Source: Campylobacter sp. TTU_617 (GTDB lineage: Bacteria; Campylobacterota; Campylobacteria; Campylobacterales; Campylobacteraceae). From it: a stretch of 64,000 bases of DNA. Each line of letters begins with the position of its first letter. Position 1 is the first letter of the stretch. The stretch covers positions 1-64,000 of the forward strand of contig NZ_JAENKV010000007.1 of assembly GCF_016599045.1 (NCBI RefSeq), in the 5' to 3' direction. The translations under genes and the position numbers were made by a program. Below, one piece after another: positions 15,666 to 26,274 of the stretch. The notes beneath the pieces are model-generated. The model was not told the origin of the DNA. It ran no database searches and saw only the letters and a list, made by a program, of their open reading frames with translations.

Positions 15666-16505
15666 TTAATAATTAGTATTTGTTTTTAAAAAAGTTCCAT
15701 TTCTTAGCTCTTTAAAAGCCAAATTTAACTCTTCTTTGGTATTCATAACTATAGGCCCACCCCATTCACAAGGCTCATTTAAAGCTATAGAGCTTATAAA
15801 AAGAATTTGAGCTTTTTTATCCGTGCTTTTTAGTTCAAAATACTCTCCTAAACTAAGTTTTACTGCTGTTTTTTCTTTCACTAATTGATCATTAATATAA
15901 GCGTCTCCTTGTAGTAAAAAAAGCATAACAAAATAGTCTTTTTTTGTATGAATGATTTGTGTTGTATTAGGATTTAAGTGAATGTCATAATAATCAAAAG
16001 GTAAAAATTGGCTTTTATATCCATTTTCACCTTGATATTCTCCTGCTAAAATTCTCATTTTAGCATTTTCTAAATCAAGTTCTTTAATCTCGTCTTCTTT
16101 GATGCTTTTATAAAAAGGATCACTCATTTTATTTTTTTGAGGTAAGTTAAGCCATAGTTGTACGCCTAGCATTCTTTTTGATGGATGTAAAATTTCTTCG
16201 TGTAAAATTCCACTTCCAGCACTCATCCATTGAACTTGTCCATTTTGTATAGTATCTGTATTTCCTAAACTATCCTTGTGAGTCATTGATCCTTCATAAA
16301 CATAACTTATAGTTTCAATACCTCTATGTGGATGCATAGGAAAGCTTGCTTTATAGTCATTAAAATCTGTGCTATCAAAACAATCAAGCATTAAAATTGG
16401 ATCAAATTCTTTTATAGTTTGTGGTCCTAAAACTCTTATAAGTTTTACTCCGGCACCGTCTATAGTTTCTTTTCCATATACAAGTTTTTCTATCTCTCTT
16501 TGCAT
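15666..16505 (-). CDS. Pirin family protein
   Basis: The 279-residue double cupin has the pirin metal-binding motif HPHRGIET (about residues 57-64) and MSAGSGILHEEI (about 93-104). These supply the His/His/His/Glu ligands for iron or another metal. A pirin C-terminal domain follows from about residue 170. Bacterial pirins have been reported as quercetin dioxygenases or redox-linked modulators; the substrate here is unknown. Its ATG shares one base with the fdhT stop, so it is coupled to fdhT. The position between fdhT and fdhU differs from the arrangement I remember in C. jejuni NCTC 11168. Confidence 0.9.
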   Translation of the reverse strand: MQREIEKLVYGKETIDGAGVKLIRVLGPQTIKEFDPILMLDCFDSTDFNDYKASFPMHPHRGIETISYVYEGSMTHKDSLGNTDTIQNGQVQWMSAGSGILHEEILHPSKRMLGVQLWLNLPQKNKMSDPFYKSIKEDEIKELDLENAKMRILAGEYQGENGYKSQFLPFDYYDIHLNPNTTQIIHTKKDYFVMLFLLQGDAYINDQLVKEKTAVKLSLGEYFELKSTDKKAQILFISSIALNEPCEWGGPIVMNTKEELNLAFKELRNGTFLKTNTNY

Positions 16506-17707
16506 TAATTATCCTTATTAAAAAAGTATTGTTTATATGTTATAGTCCAAATAAAAAGTGATAAAAATAATACAAGGCTTATAATCAAACCTTCTAAATT
16601 CCCAAAAGTATTTAATAGATTGATTTTTACACCTTTTATAAAATAATGAGGCAATAAATCATAACTTAATGCTAAAATCATAGTTCCTGCAATATTGGCA
16701 ATGCCTACTATTACAAAATGAATTTGCCCTTCAAAAGCTCTATAGGTCCAACCACATTCACAACCTCCTGCAAAGACTATGCCAAAACCAAACAAAAAAG
16801 CCCCTAACATAAGAGCAGGTGAAATTTCTATTATTTTACTTGTATGTCCTTGCAAGATAAAAGCAAAAGCTATAATATTAGCAAGCATCATTGCAATTAA
16901 TGCTGCTTTTATTGCATTATCTCTTTTGAATAAAAATAAATCTCTAAAGCAAGAAGTAAAACAAATTTGACCTTTGGCAACTAAAAAACCAAAAATAAAA
17001 CCAAAAATTAAAGCTAAAGTTAAAAGACTTTTTCTATTTTGAAGACTAATATCTCCATTTATAAAAAAAAGATAAATTATTAAAAATAAAAATATTATAA
17101 ATAATATTATTCCTAATAAAAAATAAAATTTTGCAAGTAAGATGTTGTTTTTTAAAGCTTTGTCTTCTTTGTCAACGCGTATTAATCTAGCTTTTGGTTT
17201 AAAAAAAGAAATATTGCAAATTTTTACACCTATATAAATACCTAAAATCATAAAAAAAGTAAAAACCCAAGTATGAAGTGAAAAATAAGGAAGTCCAGTA
17301 AAAAAGTTAGCAAGATTACATCCAAAGGCTAGTCTAGCACCATAACCTGAGAGAATTCCGCCTATAATAGCTTGAAAAACACGTATTTTACTAGCCGGAA
17401 AGCGAATTTTGATTTTATTAGATAAAAGTGCTGCTATAAAACAGCCTATAAACATACCAAGAATCATAACTCCATCAGTTCTTGTTAAGATATTGCCTTC
17501 TAGATTTTGTTTTTGATAATATGAATATCCATCTAAATTTAAACCTAAAAATTCTAAAAATTCTCCACCCAATCGTGTAAATTCTCCAGTAACAGCCCAT
17601 ACATTACCAAAAATTCCAAAATATACAGCACTTAAAATTCCAAGCAAAATAAAAACGCGTGTATTATCCCAAAAAGAAATTAAATATTTTTCTTTAAAAG
17701 AATTCAT
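16505..17707 (-). CDS. fdhT: YeeE/YedE-type membrane transporter FdhT
   Basis: The start is placed at ATG 17707 (MNSFKEKYL), eight bases after AGGA, giving 400 residues with about ten membrane segments. It has the two YeeE/YedE signature loops, GYGARLAFGCNLANFFTG and GIVFAGGCECGWTYR. Each contains the cysteine (GC) thought to pass thiosulfate or a selenium species through the membrane. The C. jejuni orthologue is FdhT, required with FdhU for selenium-dependent formate dehydrogenase. The surrounding selD, yedF and tRNA-Sec support selenium rather than only sulfur as substrate; this is inference. It heads the fdhT-pirin-fdhU unit. Confidence 0.88.
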   Translation of the reverse strand: MNSFKEKYLISFWDNTRVFILLGILSAVYFGIFGNVWAVTGEFTRLGGEFLEFLGLNLDGYSYYQKQNLEGNILTRTDGVMILGMFIGCFIAALLSNKIKIRFPASKIRVFQAIIGGILSGYGARLAFGCNLANFFTGLPYFSLHTWVFTFFMILGIYIGVKICNISFFKPKARLIRVDKEDKALKNNILLAKFYFLLGIILFIIFLFLIIYLFFINGDISLQNRKSLLTLALIFGFIFGFLVAKGQICFTSCFRDLFLFKRDNAIKAALIAMMLANIIAFAFILQGHTSKIIEISPALMLGAFLFGFGIVFAGGCECGWTYRAFEGQIHFVIVGIANIAGTMILALSYDLLPHYFIKGVKINLLNTFGNLEGLIISLVLFLSLFIWTITYKQYFFNKDN

Positions 17708-17874
17708 AAGAAGATTCCTAATTGTAATTATCAAAACCTTGATACTTAAGAGAAAAATTATAATTTAAATTAGTAAAATTGTCAAAAATATAATTAAACT
17801 TTTTATAGCATTAATTTAATTTTGTTTTTATAATTTAACTACATATTTTAATAATATTTTGTTTTTTATTTAGT

Positions 17875-17880
17875 TATAAT
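17875..17880 (+). promoter_or_regulatory. Probable -10 box for tRNA-Sec and purA
   Basis: TATAAT lies six bases before the first base of tRNA-Sec, after a T-rich stretch (TTTTGTTTTTTATTTAG). Transcription would start at or next to the mature tRNA 5' end and could continue into purA. Confidence 0.6.
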
Positions 17881-17886
17881 AACAAT

Positions 17887-19671
<1,785 letters not shown>

Positions 19672-19679
<8 letters not shown>

Positions 19680-20193
19680 AATTATATTTTTAAGTTTTTT
19701 ATTGGTTTTATCTTTACAAGCAGTTCCTCAAAACTGCGAACAATATTTTGAATCAAAAAAAGCTCAACTTGAACTTCAAACAAAAGAATTTGATGAAGCA
19801 AGACAATCTTTAGAAGCTTTTAAAGCTTCTTTTGAGGCATTACAAAAAGAAAAAATGCAAGAATTAGCTACAAAAGAAGCAGAAGTTAATGCAACTTTAG
19901 CACAAATTGATAATTTAAAAAAAGAAAATGCTAGACTCTTAGAAGAGAAACAAAAAATATTAGATACTATTAATGAAAAAACAGAAGGAAGAGTAAAAGA
20001 AATTTACTCTCAAATGAAAGATGCAGCTGTTGCTAATGTGTTAAGTCAAATGGATGCTGAAGATGCGAGTAAAATTATGCTTTCTTTAGATTCGAGAAAA
20101 ATTTCAGGGATACTTTCAAAAATGGATCCTCAAAAAGCATCTGAGCTTACTTTACTCCTTAAAAATATGGATAATAATACAAGTTCAAATTAA
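19672..20193 (+). CDS. Periplasmic MgtE-N/MotE-like glycoprotein (Cj1496c-type)
   Basis: The 173-residue secreted protein has a signal peptide (residues 1-18), a coiled coil (about 30-110) and a C-terminal helical domain like the MgtE N-terminal fold and MotE (MDAEDASKIMLSLDSRKI...LSKMDPQKASEL). Two bacterial N-glycosylation sequons (D/E-x-N-x-S/T) are present, EVNAT at N73 and DNNTS at N169. Those are the two sites reported for Cj1496c of C. jejuni. MotE-like proteins act as periplasmic stator chaperones, and I recall a C. jejuni homologue with such a role, but did not check this. The frame opens at 19654; the ATG at 19672 gives the signal peptide. Confidence 0.8.
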
Positions 20194-20200
20194 AACTTGT
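20179..20200 (+). terminator. Terminator at the end of the purA operon
   Basis: ACAAGTT (20179-20185) pairs with AACTTGT (20194-20200) over an 8-base loop, followed by TTTAATATTCTTTT. It overlaps the last codons and the stop of the upstream gene. Confidence 0.65.
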
Positions 20201-20262
20201 TTTAATATTCTTTTACCTAAAATAAGTTATCATTTTAAAATTATTTTTAAAAGGTTTAAAGA

Positions 20263-20814
20263 ATGCGTATAAAATTACCACATATTCCTTATATCGCTAA
20301 TAAAATCACATTAGACATTGTCCATTGTTCTTTTATTGAAATTAAAGATCAATTGGAAAAAATTAATTTATGTATAAAAAATGTTTTAGAAAATGATGTA
20401 TTAAACGAAAGAAAATTGGATGAAAAAGTAAAAAAAATCCTAGAAGAGCAAGAAGAAGAAATAGAATTTATGCAAATAGATCGTAAAAATATGTTTTGGC
20501 TTATAAAAAAAAGATTAGCAAATGAATTTGGGGTTATTTTAAATTTGGAAGATAGGCATAATAATCTAGCACACGAGATTTTAAGTGAATTAATTGATAA
20601 CGATTATATAAATTTTCTTGTTTCTGAAAATAGGGTTAAAAATTTAATTTTTTCAAGCATAGAAGAATATTTAAAAATTTACGAAGAAATTGAAGATGAG
20701 GTTTATGAAAAAATAAGTAATTATAAAACCAAACCTATTCCAGGAAGTGAAGAATACGAACTTATTTTTGAAAAACTTTATCAAGAAGAACTTAGAAAAA
20801 AAGGAATGTTTTAA
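20263..20814 (+). CDS. DUF507 family protein
   Basis: The 183-residue protein is acidic, helical and without a signal peptide. It fits the DUF507 family, found in Campylobacterota and some Deltaproteobacteria, often beside carA or nucleotide genes; the function is unknown. Typical features are the N-terminal RIKLPHIPYIANKI and the C-terminal KPIPGSEEYELIFEKLYQEE. The stop is directly followed by the carA ATG, so the two genes are one transcript. Confidence 0.75.
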   Translation: MRIKLPHIPYIANKITLDIVHCSFIEIKDQLEKINLCIKNVLENDVLNERKLDEKVKKILEEQEEEIEFMQIDRKNMFWLIKKRLANEFGVILNLEDRHNNLAHEILSELIDNDYINFLVSENRVKNLIFSSIEEYLKIYEEIEDEVYEKISNYKTKPIPGSEEYELIFEKLYQEELRKKGMF

Positions 20815-21933
20815 ATGAAGGCTTATGTGTATTTAGAAAATGGTATTTTTTTAAATGCTAAAGCTTTTGGAGCAAGTGGGACTTTTTTAGGAGAGCTTGT
20901 TTTTAATACTTCTTTAACAGGATATCAAGAAATTATTTCAGATCCTTCATATGCTGGACAATTTATTGTTTTTTCTATGCCAGAAATTGGTATAGTAGGG
21001 GTAAATGATGATGATAATGAAAGTGATGAAATTTTTGCTAGCGGTATAATTATTAGAGAATTAAATAATTATTTTTCCAATTTTAGAGCCAAAGAAAGCT
21101 TACAAGCTTATCTTAAAAAGCATAATAAAATAGGTATTTATGATATAGATACAAGATTTTTAGTAAAAATGATAAGAGATAATGGGAACTTAAGAGCTAT
21201 TATCTCAACAGAAATTTCAAATAAAGAAGAATTAAAAGAAAAGTTAAATTCAAGTGCTAAGTTTGAACAGACTAATTTTGTTGAAAATGTAAGTACTAAA
21301 AAAGTATATTCCCATAAAAAAGGTGCTTGGAATCATAATGCTCAAAAATTTAATTCTCCTCAAAAAAATTCTAAAAAACTTGCTGTTATTGATTATGGAG
21401 TGAAAAAAAATATTCTTAATGAGCTTGTTGAAGTAGGTTTTGAAGTTGATGTTTTTCCTTATAATACTAAAGCTAAAGATTTAATTGCTTTATACGAGCA
21501 AAAAAAAATTCACGGAATATTTCTTTCTAATGGTCCAGGTGAGCCAAAAATTTTAAAAAATGAAATATTAGAAATTAAAAAACTCATAGAAGCTAAAATA
21601 CCAATACTTGGAATTTGTTTAGGACATCAGCTTTTAAGCAATGCTTTTGGTTATGAAACTTATAAAATGAAATTTGGTCAACATGGAGCTAATCATCCTG
21701 TATTAAATTTAGAAAGCAAAAAGATCGAAATTACTGCTCAAAATCATAATTATAATGTTCCAGAAGAACTTTGTGAAGTGGCAATCATTACGCATAGAAA
21801 TTTATTTGGAGATAATGTAGAGGGTGTTAGATATAAAGATTATCCTATTATTTCAGTTCAACACCATCCAGAAAGTTCATCAGGACCTCACGAGAGTAAA
21901 TATATTTTTAAAGAATTTTTGAATTTAATGTGA
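20815..21933 (+). CDS. carA: Carbamoyl-phosphate synthase small subunit
   Basis: The 372-residue glutamine amidotransferase subunit feeds ammonia to CarB for arginine and pyrimidine synthesis. The N-terminal CPSase small-chain domain has FNTSLTGYQEIISDPSYAGQ. The class I amidotransferase domain has the nucleophile loop GICLGHQLL and the His-Glu pair in VQHHPESSSGP. carB is not in the window. The GTG start of the next gene overlaps the TGA. Confidence 0.97.
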   Translation: MKAYVYLENGIFLNAKAFGASGTFLGELVFNTSLTGYQEIISDPSYAGQFIVFSMPEIGIVGVNDDDNESDEIFASGIIIRELNNYFSNFRAKESLQAYLKKHNKIGIYDIDTRFLVKMIRDNGNLRAIISTEISNKEELKEKLNSSAKFEQTNFVENVSTKKVYSHKKGAWNHNAQKFNSPQKNSKKLAVIDYGVKKNILNELVEVGFEVDVFPYNTKAKDLIALYEQKKIHGIFLSNGPGEPKILKNEILEIKKLIEAKIPILGICLGHQLLSNAFGYETYKMKFGQHGANHPVLNLESKKIEITAQNHNYNVPEELCEVAIITHRNLFGDNVEGVRYKDYPIISVQHHPESSSGPHESKYIFKEFLNLM

Positions 21934-22586
21934 ATTTAGATCTTTTAATCTTTATAGGTATTGCTTTTTTATCAAGCTTTGGGCATTGTTATTCAATGTG
22001 CGGAGGCTTTATTTTGCTTTTTTTAAATTTAAACAAAAAAGCAAAAAATTTATTTATTCTTCAAATTATTTTTCATTCTTTTAGAATTTTAACTTATATT
22101 TTTTTAGGCGTTATATTTAGTTTGATTGGAAATTTTTTTATTATTAATACAACAATTCAAAGCTTATTTTTTTTTATTATAGGTTTATTAATGATTTTTT
22201 TAGGTTTTGCTTTGATATTTAGAGGTAAAATTTTATTTTTAATTGAGAATCATATTTTATATGAAAAATTTATAATAAAGATATTTCAACGAGCTAAAAC
22301 TTACAAAGGCATAAAATCAGCTATATTTCTAGGTTTTTTTAACGGCTTTATACCTTGTGGTCTAGTTTATTTTTTTATAGCTTCAGCTATGAGTAGACAA
22401 AATATTCTAGAAAGTGCTTTGATCATGTTTATTTTTGGACTTTCTACTTTACCAGCTTTATTTCTTTTTTCTTTAATAGCTAAATTTTTAAGTGATTTTT
22501 TTAGAAATATTTTTAATTATATTGCTTATATTGCCATTATTTTTTATGGATTATATTTATCTTTTATGGGTTTTAAAAATTTTTAA
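21930..22586 (+). CDS. Sulfite exporter TauE/UreH-like (DsbD_2) membrane protein, probable oxidase biogenesis
   Basis: The 218-residue protein has six predicted membrane segments. It starts with GTG, overlapping carA. The family signature is the cysteine motif GHCYSMCGG near the N-terminus and its repeat GFIPCGLVY in segment 4. Members of this DsbD_2/UreH group occur beside cbb3 oxidase genes in many Proteobacteria, where a role in copper or thiol handling during oxidase assembly is suspected. Here it precedes ccoN, which supports that reading. No substrate can be named. Confidence 0.7.
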   Translation: MNLDLLIFIGIAFLSSFGHCYSMCGGFILLFLNLNKKAKNLFILQIIFHSFRILTYIFLGVIFSLIGNFFIINTTIQSLFFFIIGLLMIFLGFALIFRGKILFLIENHILYEKFIIKIFQRAKTYKGIKSAIFLGFFNGFIPCGLVYFFIASAMSRQNILESALIMFIFGLSTLPALFLFSLIAKFLSDFFRNIFNYIAYIAIIFYGLYLSFMGFKNF

Positions 22587-22645
22587 TTTTGTAACAAATC
22601 ATTAACTATTTTAATTTTTTAAGAAAAAATCTATTGTTATTATTT

Positions 22646-22651
22646 TATAAT
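22646..22651 (+). promoter_or_regulatory. Probable -10 box for ccoNOQP
   Basis: TATAAT lies 31 bases before the ccoN ATG, preceded by TTGTTATTATT. A strong AAGGAG (22672-22677) decides for the ATG at 22683 over a TTG directly before it. Confidence 0.5.
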
Positions 22652-22682
22652 AATTAATTATTAAAAATTCTAAGGAGAATTG

Positions 22683-24149
22683 ATGCATCCAGGTAATATG
22701 TTAAATTACGATTATACGGTTGCTAAATATTTTATGTTTACTACTATAATTTTTGGGATAGTTGGAATGGCTATAGGAACTCTAATAGCTTTTCAAATGG
22801 CATATCCTAATTTAAATTATTTAGCAGGAGAATATGCTACATTTTCAAGATTAAGACCTTTGCATACTTCAGGGGTTATCTTTGGTTTTATGCTTTCTGG
22901 TATTTGGGCAACTTGGTATTATATAGGACAACGTGTTCTTAAAGTTAGTATGGCAGAATCTCGTTTTTTAATGGCTATAGGTAAAATACATTTTTACCTC
23001 TATGTTTTAACTATGCTTATTGCCATTATTTCTTTATTTGCGGGAGTTACAACTTCTAAAGAATATGCTGAACTTGAATGGCCACTTGATATTATGGTTG
23101 TTTTAGTTTGGGTCTTGTGGGGTGTTAGTATTTTTGGTCTTATTGGAATTCGTAGAGAAAAAACCCTTTATATATCTCTTTGGTATTATATTGCAACCTT
23201 CTTAGGTATAGCAATGCTTTATCTCTTTAACAATATGGCTGTTCCTACATATTTTGTTTCTGGTATGGGAAAATGGTGGCATAGTGTTTCTATGTATGCT
23301 GGAACAAACGATGCTTTAGTTCAATGGTGGTATGGGCATAATGCAGTTGCTTTTGTCTTTACTGTAGGAATTATTGCTCAAATTTATTATTTTTTACCAA
23401 AAGAAAGTGGACAACCTATTTTTTCGTATAAGCTTTCTTTATTTGCATTTTGGGGCTTAATGTTTGTTTATCTTTGGGCTGGAGGACACCATTTGCTTTA
23501 TTCTACTGTTCCTGATTGGATGCAAACTATGGGTTCTATTTTTTCTGTTATACTTATATTACCTTCTTGGGGATCAGCGATTAATATTTTACTTACTATG
23601 AAAGGTGAATGGGAGCAATTAAGAGAAAGTCCATTGATTAAATTTATGATTCTTGCTTCAACCTTTTATATGTTTTCAACGCTTGAAGGTCCTATTCTTT
23701 CTATAAAATCTGTAAATGCTTTAGCTCATTTTACTGATTGGATTCCTGGCCATGTTCATGATGGAACATTAGGTTGGGTTGGTTTTATGACTATGGCAGC
23801 ACTTTATCATATGACTCCTAGAATTTTTAAAAGAGAGCTTTATAGCAAATCTTTAATGGAGGCTCAATTTTGGATACAAACAATAGGAATTGTGCTTTAT
23901 TTTAGTTCGATGTGGATAGCAGGTATTACACAAGGAATGATGTGGAGAGCTACCGATGAATATGGAAATCTTCTTTATGCTTTCATAGATACTGTTGAAG
24001 CTATTATTCCTTATTATTGGATTAGAGCTATTGGAGGATTATTGTATTTGGTAGGATTTTTTATGTTTGTTTATAATATTTATAAATCAATTACTTGTGG
24101 CAAAGTGCTTAATAAAGAGCCTAAAAATGCTTCACCTATGGCAATATAA
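22683..24149 (+). CDS. ccoN: cbb3-type cytochrome c oxidase subunit I
   Basis: The 488-residue haem-copper oxidase catalytic subunit has about 12 membrane segments. It shows the low-spin haem ligand in LHTSGVIFGF, the copper/haem site WWYGHNAVAF and GGHHLLYSTVP, and WIPGHVHDGTLG. It reduces oxygen to water at low oxygen tension. The operon order N-O-Q-P is that of Campylobacter. A possible TTG start three bases upstream is only two bases from the Shine-Dalgarno and is rejected. Confidence 0.97.
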   Translation: MHPGNMLNYDYTVAKYFMFTTIIFGIVGMAIGTLIAFQMAYPNLNYLAGEYATFSRLRPLHTSGVIFGFMLSGIWATWYYIGQRVLKVSMAESRFLMAIGKIHFYLYVLTMLIAIISLFAGVTTSKEYAELEWPLDIMVVLVWVLWGVSIFGLIGIRREKTLYISLWYYIATFLGIAMLYLFNNMAVPTYFVSGMGKWWHSVSMYAGTNDALVQWWYGHNAVAFVFTVGIIAQIYYFLPKESGQPIFSYKLSLFAFWGLMFVYLWAGGHHLLYSTVPDWMQTMGSIFSVILILPSWGSAINILLTMKGEWEQLRESPLIKFMILASTFYMFSTLEGPILSIKSVNALAHFTDWIPGHVHDGTLGWVGFMTMAALYHMTPRIFKRELYSKSLMEAQFWIQTIGIVLYFSSMWIAGITQGMMWRATDEYGNLLYAFIDTVEAIIPYYWIRAIGGLLYLVGFFMFVYNIYKSITCGKVLNKEPKNASPMAI

Positions 24150-24158
24150 GGAGAAAAA

Positions 24159-24824
24159 ATGTTTAGTTGGTTAGAAAAAAATCCATTCTTTTTTGCTGTA
24201 GCGGTTTTCATTGTAATTGCTTATGCTGGAATCATAGAAGTTTTACCAAATTTTGCAGAAAGTGCAAGACCAATTGAGGGTAAAAAACCTTATTCTGTTT
24301 TACAACTTGCAGGAAGAGCGATTTATATTAAAGAAAGTTGTAATGCATGTCATTCTCAGCTTATTCGTCCTTTCAAGTCTGAAACAGATCGTTACGGGAT
24401 GTATTCTTTAAGCGGTGAATTCGCTTATGATAGACCTTTTCTTTGGGGATCAAAAAGAACAGGACCAGATCTTGCACGTGTAGGGAATTATAGAACTACA
24501 GATTGGCATGAAAATCATATGTTAGATCCAACTTCCGTGGTTCCTGGATCTATTATGCCTTCTTATAAACATATGTTTACTAATGATGCAGATATAGAAA
24601 CAGCTTATGCTGAAGCTTTAACTGTTAAAAAAGTTTTTAATGTTCCTTATGATAAAGAAGGACAAACTAAACTTGGAACTTGGGAAGAAGCGCAAGAAGA
24701 AGTTAAACTTGAAGCTAAGAGTATAGTAGATGAAATGAAAGATCAAGAAGTAAAAGATGCTTTTGCTAGAGGGGAAATAAAAGAAATTGTAGCTTTAATT
24801 GCTTACTTAAATAGTTTAAAGTAA
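24159..24824 (+). CDS. ccoO: cbb3-type cytochrome c oxidase subunit II (monohaem)
   Basis: The 221-residue protein has one N-terminal membrane anchor (about residues 10-30) and a periplasmic cytochrome c domain. The single haem site is CNACH (near residue 61), with methionine candidates in VPGSIMPSYKHM. It carries electrons from CcoP to CcoN. An AGGAG lies in front of its ATG. Confidence 0.97.
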   Translation: MFSWLEKNPFFFAVAVFIVIAYAGIIEVLPNFAESARPIEGKKPYSVLQLAGRAIYIKESCNACHSQLIRPFKSETDRYGMYSLSGEFAYDRPFLWGSKRTGPDLARVGNYRTTDWHENHMLDPTSVVPGSIMPSYKHMFTNDADIETAYAEALTVKKVFNVPYDKEGQTKLGTWEEAQEEVKLEAKSIVDEMKDQEVKDAFARGEIKEIVALIAYLNSLK

Positions 24825-24829
24825 AAATT

Positions 24830-25093
24830 ATGAAAGATTTAATAATAATATTTGATGTTTTTAAAAATCTTATTACTTTTAACTTATCTGCCATTTCTAA
24901 GTCTGAATGGCAGATTTTTCAAGGTTATGGATTTTTTGTATTTGTTGTTTTTTTAGCTATTGTTTTGTATGCATATTATTTTCATCTTTATAAAAAAGAA
25001 AAGATAGGCGAAAGAAATTATGAACAATATGCAAAACTTGCTTTGAATGATGATATTAATGATAGTGTTTTAGAAAGTAAAAGGAGTGCTTAA
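24830..25093 (+). CDS. ccoQ: cbb3-type cytochrome c oxidase subunit IV (CcoQ)
   Basis: The 87-residue protein has one membrane helix (about residues 31-52: FQGYGFFVFVVFLAIVLYAYYF in outline) followed by a charged tail YKKEKIGERNYEQYAK. This is typical of CcoQ, which stabilises the assembled oxidase. Its stop overlaps the ccoP ATG by one base. Confidence 0.88.
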   Translation: MKDLIIIFDVFKNLITFNLSAISKSEWQIFQGYGFFVFVVFLAIVLYAYYFHLYKKEKIGERNYEQYAKLALNDDINDSVLESKRSA

Positions 25094-25959
25094 TGCAATG
25101 GTTAAATTTAGAAGATAATATTAATCTTTTATCTTTAATAGGTGCAATCTTAATTATTTTAATTACTTTAATAGTTGTAAATAGAATTTTTAAGCAAATT
25201 AAAGAGAAAAAGAAAGAAGATTTGGAATTAAGTGAGCATAGTTGGGATGATATAAAAGAATATAAAAATAATATTCCTATAGGATGGTTAGTTGTTTATG
25301 TTTTAACTATTGTTTGGGGTATATGGTATTTTTTATGGGGGTATCCTTTAAATTTGTATTCAAGAATAGGTGAATATAACGAAGAAGTAGCTTTACATAA
25401 TGCTAAATTTGAAGAAAAATTTAAAAATTTAAGCGAACAAGATAGAATCACTATGGGTGAGAATATATTTTTAGTCCAATGTGCAGCATGTCACGGAATT
25501 ACAGCAGATGGAATGAATGGAAAAGCTCAAAATTTAAATATCTGGGGTTCAGAAGAAGGTATAGTTGAAACAATAAAAACTGGATCTAAAGGAATGAATT
25601 TTTCAGGTGGAGAAATGCCAGCTGCTTCTGATTTAGGCATAGAAGATGAGGATATAAAAGCAATTGCTGCTTATGTTGCTAAAGAGCTTTCTGCTATTAA
25701 AAAAACAAGTAATGAAGATTTAGTAGCAAAAGGCAAAGAAGCTTATGCAAGTTGTGCAGCATGTCACGGAGAAGATGGAAAAGGACAAGATGGAGCTTTT
25801 CCTGATCTAACAAAATATGGTTCAGCTTCTTTTGTTGTAGATGTGTTAAATAGCGGTAAAAAAGGTTTTATTGGTTCTATGCCATCATTTCCATCTTTAA
25901 ATGATATTCAAAAACAAGCCGTTGGTGAATATGTAATTTCTCTTTCAAGGGGTGAATAA
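25093..25959 (+). CDS. ccoP: cbb3-type cytochrome c oxidase subunit III (dihaem)
   Basis: The 288-residue protein has two N-terminal membrane segments and two cytochrome c domains, each with a CAACH haem motif (near residues 137 and 220) and a methionine (GGEMPAA, GSMPSFP). It receives electrons from the bc1 complex or soluble cytochrome c. It is coupled to ccoQ upstream and shares a base with the next gene. Confidence 0.97.
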   Translation: MQWLNLEDNINLLSLIGAILIILITLIVVNRIFKQIKEKKKEDLELSEHSWDDIKEYKNNIPIGWLVVYVLTIVWGIWYFLWGYPLNLYSRIGEYNEEVALHNAKFEEKFKNLSEQDRITMGENIFLVQCAACHGITADGMNGKAQNLNIWGSEEGIVETIKTGSKGMNFSGGEMPAASDLGIEDEDIKAIAAYVAKELSAIKKTSNEDLVAKGKEAYASCAACHGEDGKGQDGAFPDLTKYGSASFVVDVLNSGKKGFIGSMPSFPSLNDIQKQAVGEYVISLSRGE

Positions 25960-26180
25960 TGGAAAATATAAAAAGATCAGTATTTTCATTATCTGGAGTA
26001 AGTGGTTTATTGATTGCAACTTTACTTTTAATTATCATTTTAGTTGTTCTTACGATATGGGGGATTAAAGCGCAACAAGAAGTTATGCAAAAACCATATA
26101 CTTTGAAAAATACACAAGAAATTAAAATGCTAGGTTCTAAGGTTGAAGATTTTAAAGCAATAAAGGAAAATAATGAATAA
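25959..26180 (+). CDS. DUF4006 small membrane protein
   Basis: The 73-residue protein has a single membrane helix (about residues 15-40) and a short charged tail. It matches the DUF4006 group, small proteins that follow ccoP in Campylobacterota. Position and overlap suggest an accessory to the oxidase; no activity is known. Confidence 0.75.
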   Translation: MENIKRSVFSLSGVSGLLIATLLLIIILVVLTIWGIKAQQEVMQKPYTLKNTQEIKMLGSKVEDFKAIKENNE

Positions 26181-26274
26181 GGTTTTAGAATATTTAGTGG
26201 TTATTGGTCTTTTTGTTACAGCGGCTATTACAGCTTGGTCTGTTTTAAGTATCAATCATCTTAATATAGGATGA
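26173..26274 (+). CDS. 33-residue single-pass membrane microprotein in the cco operon
   Basis: The ATG at 26173, preceded by AAAGGAAA, opens 33 codons to TGA at 26272-26274. The product (MNKVLEYLVVIGLFVTAAIT...) is a short cytoplasmic start, one hydrophobic helix and a short tail. It overlaps the upstream gene by eight bases and the next ATG by four (GGATGA), so it is tightly packed between two real genes. That spacing and the Shine-Dalgarno make it likely to be translated. It resembles small oxidase-associated subunits in size, but no family is recognised. Confidence 0.7.
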   Translation: MNKVLEYLVVIGLFVTAAITAWSVLSINHLNIG

